Translations under genes and position numbers: made by a program
Assembly (NCBI GenBank): GCA_009839485.1
Contig: VXPQ01000032.1
Coordinates: forward strand, 154,982 to 218,981
DNA length: 64,000 nucleotides
Direction of reading: 5' to 3'
From: Bacteroidetes bacterium SB0662_bin_6
GTDB taxonomy: Bacteria > Bacteroidota > Rhodothermia > Rhodothermales > VXPQ01
The notes under the pieces: model-generated
The model's input: the letters and a program-made list of their open reading frames with translations, nothing else
Databases searched by the model: none
Told to the model about the DNA's origin: nothing
Shown here: positions 15,712 through 25,911 of the stretch, in pieces
How positions within the stretch are numbered: the first letter of the stretch is position 1
Layout: each line of letters starts with the position of its first letter

Positions 15712-18700
15712 ATGGATGCCCCACGCGCGCATGCAGCAGGCGCCATCATCATGGCGGTCCTGTTGCAAGGCATGGCGGCGCACTACGGCAGCGCACAGGT
15801 TTCTCCACCGCCGAAAGACGACACCGTTTCGGATACGGACGCCCCCACATTCGGGATGATCTTTTTCAACCGCACCGCAACGGCCGACCCGGACACCCTC
15901 ACATTCGAGATGATTTTCGGCAATGCCGCCGAGAGAGCCGACACGACCGATACCACGGCTTATCGCAGGGCGGATTTCTACCTGCCGTCCACACAGCCCG
16001 ACCGCCGGATGGCGTCCCCGGTTCAACGGGCCCGCCGCCCCTTCTTCCCTGCACTGGGCAACTATTGGCGCCACGAGGTCGAGCTCGACTCCACCCGGAA
16101 GGAGTTTATCGTCCGCGAATTCGTCGGGGAGAGCGAGGTGCGATATCCGCTCGTCATCGACTTCGAAAGCTACCGGGAACGCCGCCTGAACGCCTGGCTC
16201 AGCGACAACTGGCGTATCATCAGCGAACAGAAAGCCCAGCAACGGCGGCAGCGGACCCGGGGCGGTATTGGATTCAATATCGCCATACCCGGCGGCCGGC
16301 AAAGCGCCTTCAGCACCATATTCGGCGCAAACACCGTGAGCCTTCGCGTAAACGGGCAGGCCAGTATCCAGGCCGGCTTCGATTACCGCAAAAGCGACCA
16401 GCAGGTGGCTGTTACGGGACGATCCGGACAACTTTCTCCGGAATTCAATCAGGACATCCGCCTTGGCATCACGGGCTCGATCGGCGACAAACTCGACATT
16501 GACGTAGACTGGGACACGCAAAATCAGTTCGAATTCCAGAATCAACTCCGGCTACAGTACACGGGATACGAAGACGAAATTATCCGGAATATCGAAGCGG
16601 GAAACGTCAACCTTTCGACGCCCTCGCGCCTGATTCGCGGCGGCCAGAGTCTGTTCGGCATCAAAAGCGAATTCCAACTGGGCGGCTGGCACCTGACGAC
16701 GGTGGCAAGCCAGCAGGAAGGCCAGACGAACAGCCTGTCCATCGAGGGCGGGGCCCAGACGACGGAATTCGACATGAAGCCGACGGAATACAACGACAAT
16801 ACGCACTATTTCCTTGCCTATTATTTCCGCAATCGCTGGGAAGACGCCCTGCAAAGCCCTCCGCAGATACTCGTCGCCAACGGGTTCGAAAGCATCACCG
16901 ACATCGAGGTCTGGAAACTCGAACGAACCAGCGCCGAAGAGGAAAATGTGCGCCAGGCCGTTGCACTGGTCGATCTTGGAGAACCCCAGGATGTCGTGCG
17001 TCTGGCCAACGGCTATACGGCGCAGACCCTTCCCGGCACCGATGTCTGGCGATACCCGCAAGCCGCGCTGGATGCGGAGGTCCGGAACGGCGAGGCCAAG
17101 CCACAGGATTATCTGGCCTCACTGGGTCTGGGCGACGACGATTTTCAGGTGGGTAAATTCAAGAAACTCCGGCCGGGGAGCGACTTCGATTTCGACAATG
17201 TGCTCGGGTATATCTCCTTGCGGCAGCGCATGCAGGAAAACGAGGCGCTGGCCGTGGCTTTTCGTTTCCGGGCAAATGGGCAAACGTATCAGGTGGGAGA
17301 TTTTTCCTCGGAAACAGGGGGGGCTTCCGGCGGGCAAAATTCGGATCGCCTCGTACTGAAACTGCTCAAGCCTGTGCAACTGCGCCAACCCAACCCCGAA
17401 GGGGATTTCAACCCGGCCGCATGGTATCTCGAATTGCGCAACATCTACCGGATACCCGGCCGGGGGTTGAACCCGAACGACTTCGAACTGCAAGTGGAAT
17501 ACCAGCCCCCGGGCAGTCCGGCGGCTACCGTCATACCCGAACTGAACGGCGCCAAACGGCAAACGCTTCTCCAACTCCTCGGACTCGACCGTCTCAATAC
17601 AGACCTTGCGGAACGCCCCGATGACATTTTCGATTATCTCGTCAACTTCACGATCAACCCTTCGAAAGGCGAGTTGATCTTCCCCTGGCTCGAACCCTTC
17701 GGAAGTCATATAGAGGACGTTATTGACGGTCTGGACATCCCTGAAAGCCAAAAACAGGCCCGCAAAAACAAATTCGCGTACGCCGGCCTCTATACGCAAA
17801 AGAAAGAACTGGCTGCTCGCCAGTCACAATTCGACGTATATCGTATACGGGGATCTTACAGAGGCGCCGTACAGGATTTCTACGACTTGCGCGCCTTTTC
17901 AGGACTCATCGAAGGGTCCGTTAACGTCACATCGGGCGGAAGCAGGCTGACGGAGGGCACCGATTTCATAGTGGATTACCAGGGCGGCACGGTCACGATC
18001 ATCAATGACGCCTACCTGATCGGGGGGCGCGCCATCGAAATCGATTACGAGCAGAACTCATACTTCAACATCCAGAAAAAGACGTTGCTCGGCGCCCGCC
18101 TCGATTATGTCGTCAGCGACGAACTCGCATTCGGGAGTACGATGTTCAGACTGAATCAGAAATCCCCTATCGATAAATACCGCGTCGGGGAGGAGCCGAT
18201 TTCGAACACCATCTGGGGACTGGACGGCCAACTGAACATAGAGCCTCTGTGGTTGACGCGCGCCGTCGACGCCATTCCTTTGATCCAGACCCGGGCGCCC
18301 AGCCATATCCGGGTATCCGGAGAATTTGCGCAACTCCGCCCCGGAGCAAATCCTACCACAGCCTTCGAACGGTCACGGAGGAATCTCAGAAAACTGGGCC
18401 AGGACTTCGAGGGCGACGAGTTGAGGGGCATTTCCTATCTCGACGATTTCGAGGGCTTCGAAAATACCTATTCGTTGCGGCAGGCCGGCGGGTGGCACCT
18501 CGCTTCCGCCCCCGATTCGATCAGCGTATATCCTGCCGACTTTTCGGGCTTTACGGCGGATTCGTTGCGCACCAACTGGCGCGCGGTGCTTGGCTGGTAC
18601 TCGCTGCACCAGAACACGCTGGAAGATCTGATCGGAAAAAACACAAAATGTGATTCGGTGGATCCGGCTATTTGCCCGGTCCGCATCAACGAAGTATTGC

Positions 18701-21700
18701 CGAACAAGGATGTCAGCAAGGAATCGCATCCATTTATCCAGCCGCTTGACGTCTACTTTACGCCCCACCAGCGCGGACCGTACAACTACACGCGAGATCT
18801 CAAGGGCTTTCTCGACGAACCCCGGAACACATGGGGCGGCATGGTGCAGCGATTGCCGGAAGGATATACCGATTTCTCGACCAAGAACATCGAGTTTATC
18901 GAATTCATCGTAAAGGTGTATCCCGAACGCGGAGGACGTGTTCACCGGGATGCGAAGTTATTCGTGGATCTCGGCTCCATTTCGGAAGACATCATTCCCA
19001 ACGGCCTGCTCAACACGGAGGACGGCCTTACCCTCGCCAGCGTCAGCGTACGCGATCTGGACTCATGGAGCCGCACCGCCAGCGGTACGCAGAATATTAC
19101 GATCGACGTGGACGGACAACGCACGGAAGATCTTGGCCTGGACGGATTGGCTTCCTACTCCCCCTCCGATTACGACGATCTGGTAACCGAACAAGCGCAT
19201 TTCAGCAATTTCCTCGATGCGCTCGACGACGGGGTATCCGACCCCCGTTACCGCGCCGAGGCGGCAAAAGCCCGGCTCGACCCTTCGGGCGACGACTTTT
19301 TCTACTTCGGAGCAAACGAATACTTCGAAAACCCGGTGTATTATCCGGGCGGCGCCAGTGTGCAGGAGCGCTTCTCCCGTTACTTTCCAAGCACGGAAAT
19401 AAACTCGTTCGAGGCCCAGAAAGAGTTGGCCCCCTCTCTATACGGCAACAGGGGCAATTCGCGCCTTCCCGACACCGAGGACCTCAACATCAATTCGGCG
19501 GCCGATACCGACAACAGCTATTTTCAGTACCAACTGCCTCTGGCGCCTGCAGCGCTCGACTCCCTTGCCAGACCGGAGCGCACGAACGATTATGTCGTCA
19601 CGGAAATTGCGCCGGGCGGCGGATGGTATCAGATCCGCATTCCCGTCCGGGATTTCACGCGCCGGGTCGGCAATATACAGGACTTCAGCCTCATCGAATC
19701 GATCCGGGTATGGACCACCGGACACGATAACCCTGTCACACTCCGTTTCCCGACGTTCGAGCTGGTGGGCGCCCAATGGCAGAAATCCGAGGCGGTCATA
19801 TCCGAACGAAGCCTTCCGGCCGACATCCTGCGGGACCAGACGCGCCTCTCCGTTTCGAGCATAAACAACGAGGAAAACAGCACCACGTACGCCACGCCCA
19901 ACGGCACGATCATCAGCCAGATCCGCACCACTGCAGGGGAACTGCAAAACGCCCGCGAACAGGCCATGGCTTTGCGGGTCGAGAACCTGACGCCCGGCAA
20001 GCAGCAGGCTATTTTCAAGACGTACAATCAGGAAGTCGATTTGCTGAAATACTCGAACCTGCGCATGTTTCTGCACATGCACGGCGAACGGGGGGACGGC
20101 GCACCCATCGAAGAGCGGGATAACGTTCGCTTCTTCCTGCGCCTTGGCGCCAACGAAACGAACGACTACTACGAGTACGAGATGCCGCTGTCCCCCAGTT
20201 CGATCGCCTCAAGAGACGCCGACGAACTCTGGCAGACCAGCCGCATGGTAGGAGGCGAACTCATCGATCTGAATTCGGTGAATATCAAACTGGGGGCCCT
20301 GAACCAGCTCAAGGTATCGCGCGACGACCGGGCCTTCGCCACAGACAGCGTCTACTGGTCGGATATTCACGATGTGCCCCTGAGTCCCGGCATCGCTGAA
20401 TTCGCCCCGCCGGGTACCCGCCTCGGCGTCAAGGGAAGACCCTCCCTCGGCGGCATCAACACGATCGTACTTGGTATTCGCAACACGGCGGACTCGACCA
20501 TTGCCGGCGTTCGGAACTCTCGGCCCGAAGATATTCTCGGGGATGTGACGGTCTGGGTAAACGAATTGCGGGTATCCGGCTACGATGAAACGAACGGCTG
20601 GGCCGCTATCGGAAACGCAGATATCAAACTGGCCGATTTCGCCACGCTCAGAGCCAGCTGGAAACACCAGACTGACGGCTTCGGTGGCCTGGAAAGCACG
20701 TTGGGTGATCGCGAGCAGGATAAAATATCCAACTGGAGCGTTACGACCGATGTCAACCTCGACAAATTCATCCCGGAAAAATACGGCTGGACGCTTCCCG
20801 CCTCGGTCCAGGTATCCAATCAGACGACAACGCCTCGTTTTTCACCCAACCGGGGAGACATTCGCCTTGAGGAACTGCTTACACAGACCGATCGGAACGA
20901 CGAACTGACCGAGGCGGAACGTGAGCAGAAAAAAGACGAAATCATCGAAGCGGCCCAAACCCGATCCGTCACACGCTCCTACAGTATACGCGTCGGAAAG
21001 TCGGGATCCGACTCGCGGGTGTTGCGCAATACGCTGGACGGCATTGCCTTCAGTTTTTCTTCCTCGGATGCGGCGGCAAGTAATCCATCCCAGCGAAAAC
21101 GGGACAACCAGCGCTGGAACTCCTCTCTCACCTACCGGGTGAATGTTCGGCGGCCGCGTACGGTGCGCCCGTTCTGGTTCCTCGGCGATATCCCCGTGTT
21201 GCGCACCCTCGGCGGATTGAACTTCAATTATGCCCCCAGGGCCGTCACGGCCGGAGCCACAGCGGCACGGAACTTCAGCGTGTCGCAAGACCGCCGCCGC
21301 GAACTTCCCGATCCGATGGCGGAATTCTTGCCGGAGCTGGTCGAATTTCCGCTGCGCCAGTCGCACGCGCTTTCGCACCGGCGCAACGGCAACCTCCAAT
21401 ACGATCCGTTCCAGTTCCTCAACGTGTCGTATACGGCCAGTACAAGCCAGAGCCTGAATGCAGCAGGGGTGGATACCGTATTTACTGTAATCCGGGTGGA
21501 CAGTCTGAGTAACGAGAGCTTTTTTGCGAACACGACAGAAGCAGAAGCGCTCGCTTCGGGACTGATCAATGAAAACGATACACGGTACGAAATCAGCGAA
21601 TTGCGTCTGGTTCGAGCAGGCCAGGTGCTCAACCGCATCTTCTCGGGACACGAAGGGGTTCGAACCGATCAGCACAACGAACAATTCACGGCTACCTTCA

Positions 21701-23733
21701 ATCCCAGAATGCCGGCTTCCCTGGACTGGTTTAATATCCAGAATATCACCTGGAGTTCACAATTCTCCTGGAGAAACGGTTCGGTTGGGCGTAACACCGG
21801 CGCCTCTGCAAGCAACCAGTCCCAGGTGAGCGGCAGCAACACAATCCACCTGCAGGACCTGTTCCGGAAAATCCCGTTCTACGAAGTGATGGAGCAGGCA
21901 GAGAACCAATACCGGCAGGAAAAGGAGGCCGAGCGTGCACAGCGCCGGCAGGAACGCGCTGCTGCGAGAGAGGAACGCAGGGCTATCAGGGAAGCGGAGC
22001 GTGAGGAAAGAAGACGCCTGGAACAGGAAGAGGAAGAGCGCAGGGAGCGGGAAAAGGCCGCTGCAGAGGCGGCGGAAGAAGAGGGAACAGGTGAAGGCGA
22101 AGAGGACGATGCCATACAGGAAGAGGAAGAGGCGCTGCTCGAAACGGAAGAAATGCCCCTGGAAGGCGAGGAGGCGCTGCCCACGCCCGAAGTCTTGCCT
22201 GTAGAGGAAGAAGACACACCGCCTGCCGGCGAGTTGGAACTGACCGGCGAAGCCGAAGAAGAAACGCCGGGTGACGAAAACATTGAAGTGGAAGCCGAAG
22301 AAGAGGACAGCGGTCCGAATTTCTTCACGACTTTGTTGCCGAACCCTGCCTCGATAGCTCGCCGTACCCTCCTGGCAATCACAGGTATCAGGGAGTTGAC
22401 GATCACGTACAGATCGAACCAGGGCAGCAATTCCAGCAACGTGGGACGGCTCTTACTGGATGATAACGACAACATCCTCGGCGTAGATGCCCCCTACAGT
22501 CTTGTGGACGCCATCTTCAATAACGAAGGGCCGCCTTTAGGATACCGCTTCGGACTCGAACGGGATCTACCCCTTGAACAGCGTATCATCAGTGACCGGA
22601 TACAAGTGCGGGACGCCTTGACGGCTCAGCAGCAGATACAAGGGCGCACGACGCTCAACCCCACACAATCCCTCCAGATCAATCTGACCTGGAATGCCAA
22701 TTGGACAAACAGCACCAACCGGACGTACCGTCCGGACCCGATCACGATCACAGAAACATTCACCGGATCGAACCGGGCATCCGTTTGGGTCTTCGGGCCG
22801 GGATATCTGGACATGTTCGCAAGGCAGTTGGAAACCTACCAGCAAGACGATGCCCGGGCGGCTGATTCCCGGCGCATCGGCGACGAAAATGGAGACGGGC
22901 GTATCGTGCTCACCAATGAATCCATCGTCACCGATTTTCAGGATGCCTTCCTCTCCGGCCTGGGTACAGTGGACTCACGAGGATTCCTGCCTTTCCCCAT
23001 GCCCGGCTGGCAAATTTCCTGGTCGGGAATCGGGCAATGGCCCATCATCCGCAACCTGGTTACGAATGCCAGCATCCGGCATGGCTATAGCTCGGACTAC
23101 GCCACGGATTACCGCCGCAATGTGATTTCGAGTGACTCGACCCGTGCTTTTGCGCTGAGTGGACAGCAAATCGTGTTTACCATCCCCGAAGACGAGATCG
23201 GGAGTCTCCGGGTAAACGAACGCTTCCAGCCGCTGATCGGGCTTGACCTTTCCTTCAAAGGCAATCTTCAGACGAGCATTACCTGGGAGAAAAGCACCTC
23301 CTACGTGCTGAGCACCACCAACTTCGAGGTGTCGGAAAACAACAACAGTCAAATCACCATGACGGCCAACTATTCCAGATCCGGCATGAAGTTGCCCTTC
23401 CTGAAAAGGATCAACAACCGGATCAGTTTCAGCCTGACTATGTCCGTTGCCAACCTGAGCGACCGGCGCTTTTTGCTGCGACGGGCGTTAACGGATTACA
23501 TTGACCGCCGCCAGGAATTCCGGGTCGACGACGCACTCGAGGGAGACAACGTATCGGTTATTTCCGCTTCGAAACGCTACACGGTCGCACCCCGCATTTC
23601 CTACCAGATCAGCAATCGCGTCAGCACGGATTTCACGCTTCGCTACGAGAACTTCATCAGTGAAGACAGTCGTACGCCTTCCTCCACCAACATCAACGGT
23701 GGGGTTAATTTCCGGTTAAGCATCGCCAACTGA
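15712..23733 (+). CDS. sprA: SprA, outer-membrane translocon of the type IX secretion system
   Basis: SprA (also Sov) forms the giant beta-barrel through which T9SS cargo crosses the outer membrane; it is also needed for gliding in flavobacteria. This copy has 2673 residues. A hydrophobic export segment (GAIIMAVLLQGMAAHYGSAQ, about 11-30) is followed by the repeated SprA blocks, for example GIGFNIAIPGGRQSAFSTIFG and LRLGITGSIGDKLDIDVDWD, and by many barrel-like strands to a terminal NGGVNFRLSIAN. A highly charged tract (about 2062-2203), first Arg/Glu-rich and then almost purely acidic, interrupts the C-terminal third. ATG at 15712 is preferred over the upstream GTG. The T9SS-tagged metalloprotease at 28307-30877 is a likely substrate. 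Confidence 0.93.
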   Translation: MDAPRAHAAGAIIMAVLLQGMAAHYGSAQVSPPPKDDTVSDTDAPTFGMIFFNRTATADPDTLTFEMIFGNAAERADTTDTTAYRRADFYLPSTQPDRRMASPVQRARRPFFPALGNYWRHEVELDSTRKEFIVREFVGESEVRYPLVIDFESYRERRLNAWLSDNWRIISEQKAQQRRQRTRGGIGFNIAIPGGRQSAFSTIFGANTVSLRVNGQASIQAGFDYRKSDQQVAVTGRSGQLSPEFNQDIRLGITGSIGDKLDIDVDWDTQNQFEFQNQLRLQYTGYEDEIIRNIEAGNVNLSTPSRLIRGGQSLFGIKSEFQLGGWHLTTVASQQEGQTNSLSIEGGAQTTEFDMKPTEYNDNTHYFLAYYFRNRWEDALQSPPQILVANGFESITDIEVWKLERTSAEEENVRQAVALVDLGEPQDVVRLANGYTAQTLPGTDVWRYPQAALDAEVRNGEAKPQDYLASLGLGDDDFQVGKFKKLRPGSDFDFDNVLGYISLRQRMQENEALAVAFRFRANGQTYQVGDFSSETGGASGGQNSDRLVLKLLKPVQLRQPNPEGDFNPAAWYLELRNIYRIPGRGLNPNDFELQVEYQPPGSPAATVIPELNGAKRQTLLQLLGLDRLNTDLAERPDDIFDYLVNFTINPSKGELIFPWLEPFGSHIEDVIDGLDIPESQKQARKNKFAYAGLYTQKKELAARQSQFDVYRIRGSYRGAVQDFYDLRAFSGLIEGSVNVTSGGSRLTEGTDFIVDYQGGTVTIINDAYLIGGRAIEIDYEQNSYFNIQKKTLLGARLDYVVSDELAFGSTMFRLNQKSPIDKYRVGEEPISNTIWGLDGQLNIEPLWLTRAVDAIPLIQTRAPSHIRVSGEFAQLRPGANPTTAFERSRRNLRKLGQDFEGDELRGISYLDDFEGFENTYSLRQAGGWHLASAPDSISVYPADFSGFTADSLRTNWRAVLGWYSLHQNTLEDLIGKNTKCDSVDPAICPVRINEVLPNKDVSKESHPFIQPLDVYFTPHQRGPYNYTRDLKGFLDEPRNTWGGMVQRLPEGYTDFSTKNIEFIEFIVKVYPERGGRVHRDAKLFVDLGSISEDIIPNGLLNTEDGLTLASVSVRDLDSWSRTASGTQNITIDVDGQRTEDLGLDGLASYSPSDYDDLVTEQAHFSNFLDALDDGVSDPRYRAEAAKARLDPSGDDFFYFGANEYFENPVYYPGGASVQERFSRYFPSTEINSFEAQKELAPSLYGNRGNSRLPDTEDLNINSAADTDNSYFQYQLPLAPAALDSLARPERTNDYVVTEIAPGGGWYQIRIPVRDFTRRVGNIQDFSLIESIRVWTTGHDNPVTLRFPTFELVGAQWQKSEAVISERSLPADILRDQTRLSVSSINNEENSTTYATPNGTIISQIRTTAGELQNAREQAMALRVENLTPGKQQAIFKTYNQEVDLLKYSNLRMFLHMHGERGDGAPIEERDNVRFFLRLGANETNDYYEYEMPLSPSSIASRDADELWQTSRMVGGELIDLNSVNIKLGALNQLKVSRDDRAFATDSVYWSDIHDVPLSPGIAEFAPPGTRLGVKGRPSLGGINTIVLGIRNTADSTIAGVRNSRPEDILGDVTVWVNELRVSGYDETNGWAAIGNADIKLADFATLRASWKHQTDGFGGLESTLGDREQDKISNWSVTTDVNLDKFIPEKYGWTLPASVQVSNQTTTPRFSPNRGDIRLEELLTQTDRNDELTEAEREQKKDEIIEAAQTRSVTRSYSIRVGKSGSDSRVLRNTLDGIAFSFSSSDAAASNPSQRKRDNQRWNSSLTYRVNVRRPRTVRPFWFLGDIPVLRTLGGLNFNYAPRAVTAGATAARNFSVSQDRRRELPDPMAEFLPELVEFPLRQSHALSHRRNGNLQYDPFQFLNVSYTASTSQSLNAAGVDTVFTVIRVDSLSNESFFANTTEAEALASGLINENDTRYEISELRLVRAGQVLNRIFSGHEGVRTDQHNEQFTATFNPRMPASLDWFNIQNITWSSQFSWRNGSVGRNTGASASNQSQVSGSNTIHLQDLFRKIPFYEVMEQAENQYRQEKEAERAQRRQERAAAREERRAIREAEREERRRLEQEEEERREREKAAAEAAEEEGTGEGEEDDAIQEEEEALLETEEMPLEGEEALPTPEVLPVEEEDTPPAGELELTGEAEEETPGDENIEVEAEEEDSGPNFFTTLLPNPASIARRTLLAITGIRELTITYRSNQGSNSSNVGRLLLDDNDNILGVDAPYSLVDAIFNNEGPPLGYRFGLERDLPLEQRIISDRIQVRDALTAQQQIQGRTTLNPTQSLQINLTWNANWTNSTNRTYRPDPITITETFTGSNRASVWVFGPGYLDMFARQLETYQQDDARAADSRRIGDENGDGRIVLTNESIVTDFQDAFLSGLGTVDSRGFLPFPMPGWQISWSGIGQWPIIRNLVTNASIRHGYSSDYATDYRRNVISSDSTRAFALSGQQIVFTIPEDEIGSLRVNERFQPLIGLDLSFKGNLQTSITWEKSTSYVLSTTNFEVSENNNSQITMTANYSRSGMKLPFLKRINNRISFSLTMSVANLSDRRFLLRRALTDYIDRRQEFRVDDALEGDNVSVISASKRYTVAPRISYQISNRVSTDFTLRYENFISEDSRTPSSTNINGGVNFRLSIAN

Positions 23734-23774
23734 GCCGAATCCCGCCCCGTCAAAAGGCATGGAGGCCACATAAT

Positions 23775-24533
23775 ATGAGCACATCGAGATCCGTAATGGT
23801 CTGCGACATCGGGCAGATGGATTACCGGCCCGCCTGGGCTCTCCAGCAGCGTATCCAGCATCGCCTTATTACGGCAAAGCGACGCACTCCCCCGGAAGCC
23901 CTCCCGCATGTGTTCCTGTTCGTTGAACACCCGCCTGTGTACACGATCGGAAAAAGCGGGAATCGCCGAAACCTGCTCGTTTCCGAGGAACTGCTTCGAC
24001 GACGGGGCGCCGAATTCGTCGAAATCGATCGGGGTGGAGACATTACCTACCACGGCCCGGGCCAGATCGTGGGCTATCCCATATTGGATCTGGATCGATT
24101 CGTTGCCGACATACACAAGTATCTGCGCCTGATCGAACAAACGATCATCGACACGTGCGCATCGTACGGTGTGCAAGGCGGGCGCATTGCAGGGCGCACC
24201 GGAGTCTGGATCGATGCGGACGCGACAGCAGGTCCAGGGAACGAAATCGCCCGAAAAATATGCGCGATGGGCATACGGTGCAGCCGCTGGGTAACCATGC
24301 ACGGGTTTGCCCTCAACGTAAGCACGGACCTGAACTGGTTCTCGCACATCGTGCCCTGCGGAATTTCAGACGGTAACGTAACGTCCCTCGAAAAGGAGAC
24401 AGAACACGCTCTCGACCCGAAGAATGTGAAGGAAAAGATCGTTCACCACTTCGCAAACCTGTTCGAAGCACAGGTCCGCCAATTCAGCGGCATCGTCGCC
24501 AACGAATTTCTCGCCGATTTCCTTGAGGAATAA
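23775..24533 (+). CDS. lipB: Octanoyltransferase LipB
   Basis: LipB moves octanoyl groups from acyl carrier protein to lipoyl domains, the first step of lipoate synthesis before LipA. The 252-residue protein shows RGGDITYHGPGQ (86-97), the catalytic dyad Lys161 (ARKICAMG) and Cys195 (IVPCGIS), and the substrate pocket sequence VTMHGFALNVSTDL. GGAGG at 23761-23765 is a good Shine-Dalgarno nine bases before ATG 23775, which is unusual here because most starts in the window lack one. lipA is not adjacent. A small unknown gene follows. Confidence 0.96.
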   Translation: MSTSRSVMVCDIGQMDYRPAWALQQRIQHRLITAKRRTPPEALPHVFLFVEHPPVYTIGKSGNRRNLLVSEELLRRRGAEFVEIDRGGDITYHGPGQIVGYPILDLDRFVADIHKYLRLIEQTIIDTCASYGVQGGRIAGRTGVWIDADATAGPGNEIARKICAMGIRCSRWVTMHGFALNVSTDLNWFSHIVPCGISDGNVTSLEKETEHALDPKNVKEKIVHHFANLFEAQVRQFSGIVANEFLADFLEE

Positions 24534-24629
24534 ACATCACGCATCCTGCTCGGGGATCCTCTCCGGACAATCAGGGGTACCCGAAAAAGATGGATCGAAG
24601 CAAACAAACACGCGCACAATTCCAGACAG

Positions 24630-24995
24630 ATGGCTGCAAATAAACCTCTCAATCTTGAACAATTCGTCCGCATACTGCTCGCAGAAACGCTTTTCTACGA
24701 CGATGAGTACGGCGCCATCGGCAGCCTCAGTCTGATCGATACGCAAAAGAAACGGGAGCGCTTTATCGCTTCATTCATGCCCGAAGACGGGGCGTTTGTG
24801 ATCGAGGAGGCAACCGCCTGGGAAAAAGACGGTGAAGGAGAAGAAGCCATCGGCTACGAAATGGCCGTGGACAGTAAGGAGAATGCTTCCTTCAACTCGC
24901 CCGAGGAAGCCGCGGGTGCTCTCCTCAAACTGGCAAAGCGGCACAATCTCCTCCCCGGTATCACCATCCTATTCGAAGAGGACGAGATCACCTGA
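24630..24995 (+). CDS. Small conserved-looking protein of unknown function
   Basis: This 121-residue, strongly acidic, soluble protein has no signal peptide or membrane helix. The sequence alternates predicted helices (LNLEQFVRILLAETLFYDD; SPEEAAGALLKLAKRHNL) with an acidic strand region (GAFVIEEATAWEKDG). It ends ILFEEDEIT. I do not recognise a family. Base composition and codon use resemble the neighbours, and the frame spans most of the space between lipB and the convergent rsfS, which supports a real gene. Confidence 0.65.
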   Translation: MAANKPLNLEQFVRILLAETLFYDDEYGAIGSLSLIDTQKKRERFIASFMPEDGAFVIEEATAWEKDGEGEEAIGYEMAVDSKENASFNSPEEAAGALLKLAKRHNLLPGITILFEEDEIT

Positions 24996-25045
24996 ACCCG
25001 TCCGGGAACACAGCCCCCGCTTCCGGCGGCATCACTCCGTGTGCC

Positions 25046-25456
25046 TTATCCCGCGCCCCCGGACGTGCGCAGGCCGCCCTCGTGCAGCAGCCCGGTCGGA
25101 TCCGCATGTTTTTTCGGCGCATCGCCCCACAATCTTTCCAGATCGTAAAATGCCCGCTTTTCAGGGCTGAAGACGTGCACTACCACATCCACATAGTCAA
25201 GCAACACCCATTGCCAGACATCAGCGCCTTCGAGGTGCCATGGTTTTTCACCGCACTGCGTGTGCAGGCGCGCTCTTACTTCTTCAGCAACCGCCTTGAT
25301 CTGCAGCTCTGAATCACCGGTGCCGATCACAAAATAATCGACGAAGCCGGCTACATCGCGCATGTCCATGACCGTGACATCCCGGGCCTTCTTGTCAAGC
25401 ATGGCCTCCACGGCGTGCGTAACCAGCGTGTACGAAACATCCATAGACATATTCAT
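25046..25456 (-). CDS. rsfS: Ribosomal silencing factor RsfS
   Basis: RsfS (YbeB/Iojap family) binds ribosomal protein L14 on the large subunit and blocks subunit joining under starvation. The 136-residue protein has the family core: DMRDVAGFVDYFVIGTGDSELQIKAVAEEV, then the WHLEGADVWQWVLLDYVDVVVHVF region and the closing FYDLERLWGDA. A short Gly-rich tail extends beyond the usual end. Its start overlaps the upstream LytR_C gene by four bases. In many Bacteroidota ftsH follows, but here the operon ends. Confidence 0.95.
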   Translation of the reverse strand: MNMSMDVSYTLVTHAVEAMLDKKARDVTVMDMRDVAGFVDYFVIGTGDSELQIKAVAEEVRARLHTQCGEKPWHLEGADVWQWVLLDYVDVVVHVFSPEKRAFYDLERLWGDAPKKHADPTGLLHEGGLRTSGGAG

Positions 25457-25875
25457 TCCTTGAAGGGACGCAACGTCTCGTAGTCCAGGCCGATCACTAC
25501 CGAAGCGTCCAGAAAATACTCCGGGCGAATATCCTGTTCGACCTGTTGAATACCCAGTTCTTCAGCCACTTTACGCGCCGTTTCAAGATTCCCGACCCGG
25601 TCGATCACCATGGAGCGAGCCACATTGAACGATTCGTAATCCCCTACCTCCACCACGTCATAGCCGTGCTCACGCAGAAACTGCGTCATCACGCCCGCCA
25701 GACCGCCGATACCACACCCGTTACGCACCTCGACTTGTATAATTTCGCGAGCAGTTCTGTCTTCCTGATCGGGAAGAAGGGTAACCCGTGTCACGAAATT
25801 GTAGGCGAGCACGAGTACAACCAGGCCAAGTACAGCAATGGCCGCCCCCATGAAGCGATTCTTCCAACGACCCAT
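25453..25875 (-). CDS. LytR C-terminal domain membrane protein
   Basis: This 140-residue protein has one N-terminal transmembrane helix (about residues 9-27, AAIAVLGLVVLVLAYNF) and an extracytoplasmic LytR_C domain (about 47-138; VEVRNGCGIGGLAGVMTQFLREHGYDVVE, ending ASVVIGLDYE). The domain is found at the C-terminus of LytR-CpsA-Psr enzymes and alone in Bacteroidota, where its role is unclear but probably concerns the envelope. It overlaps rsfS by four bases, an arrangement shared by many relatives, so translational coupling is likely. Confidence 0.88.
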   Translation of the reverse strand: MGRWKNRFMGAAIAVLGLVVLVLAYNFVTRVTLLPDQEDRTAREIIQVEVRNGCGIGGLAGVMTQFLREHGYDVVEVGDYESFNVARSMVIDRVGNLETARKVAEELGIQQVEQDIRPEYFLDASVVIGLDYETLRPFKE

Positions 25876-25911
25876 AAACCGGGCAATTAATCGAGGACGC
25901 AGCGGCCTTGC

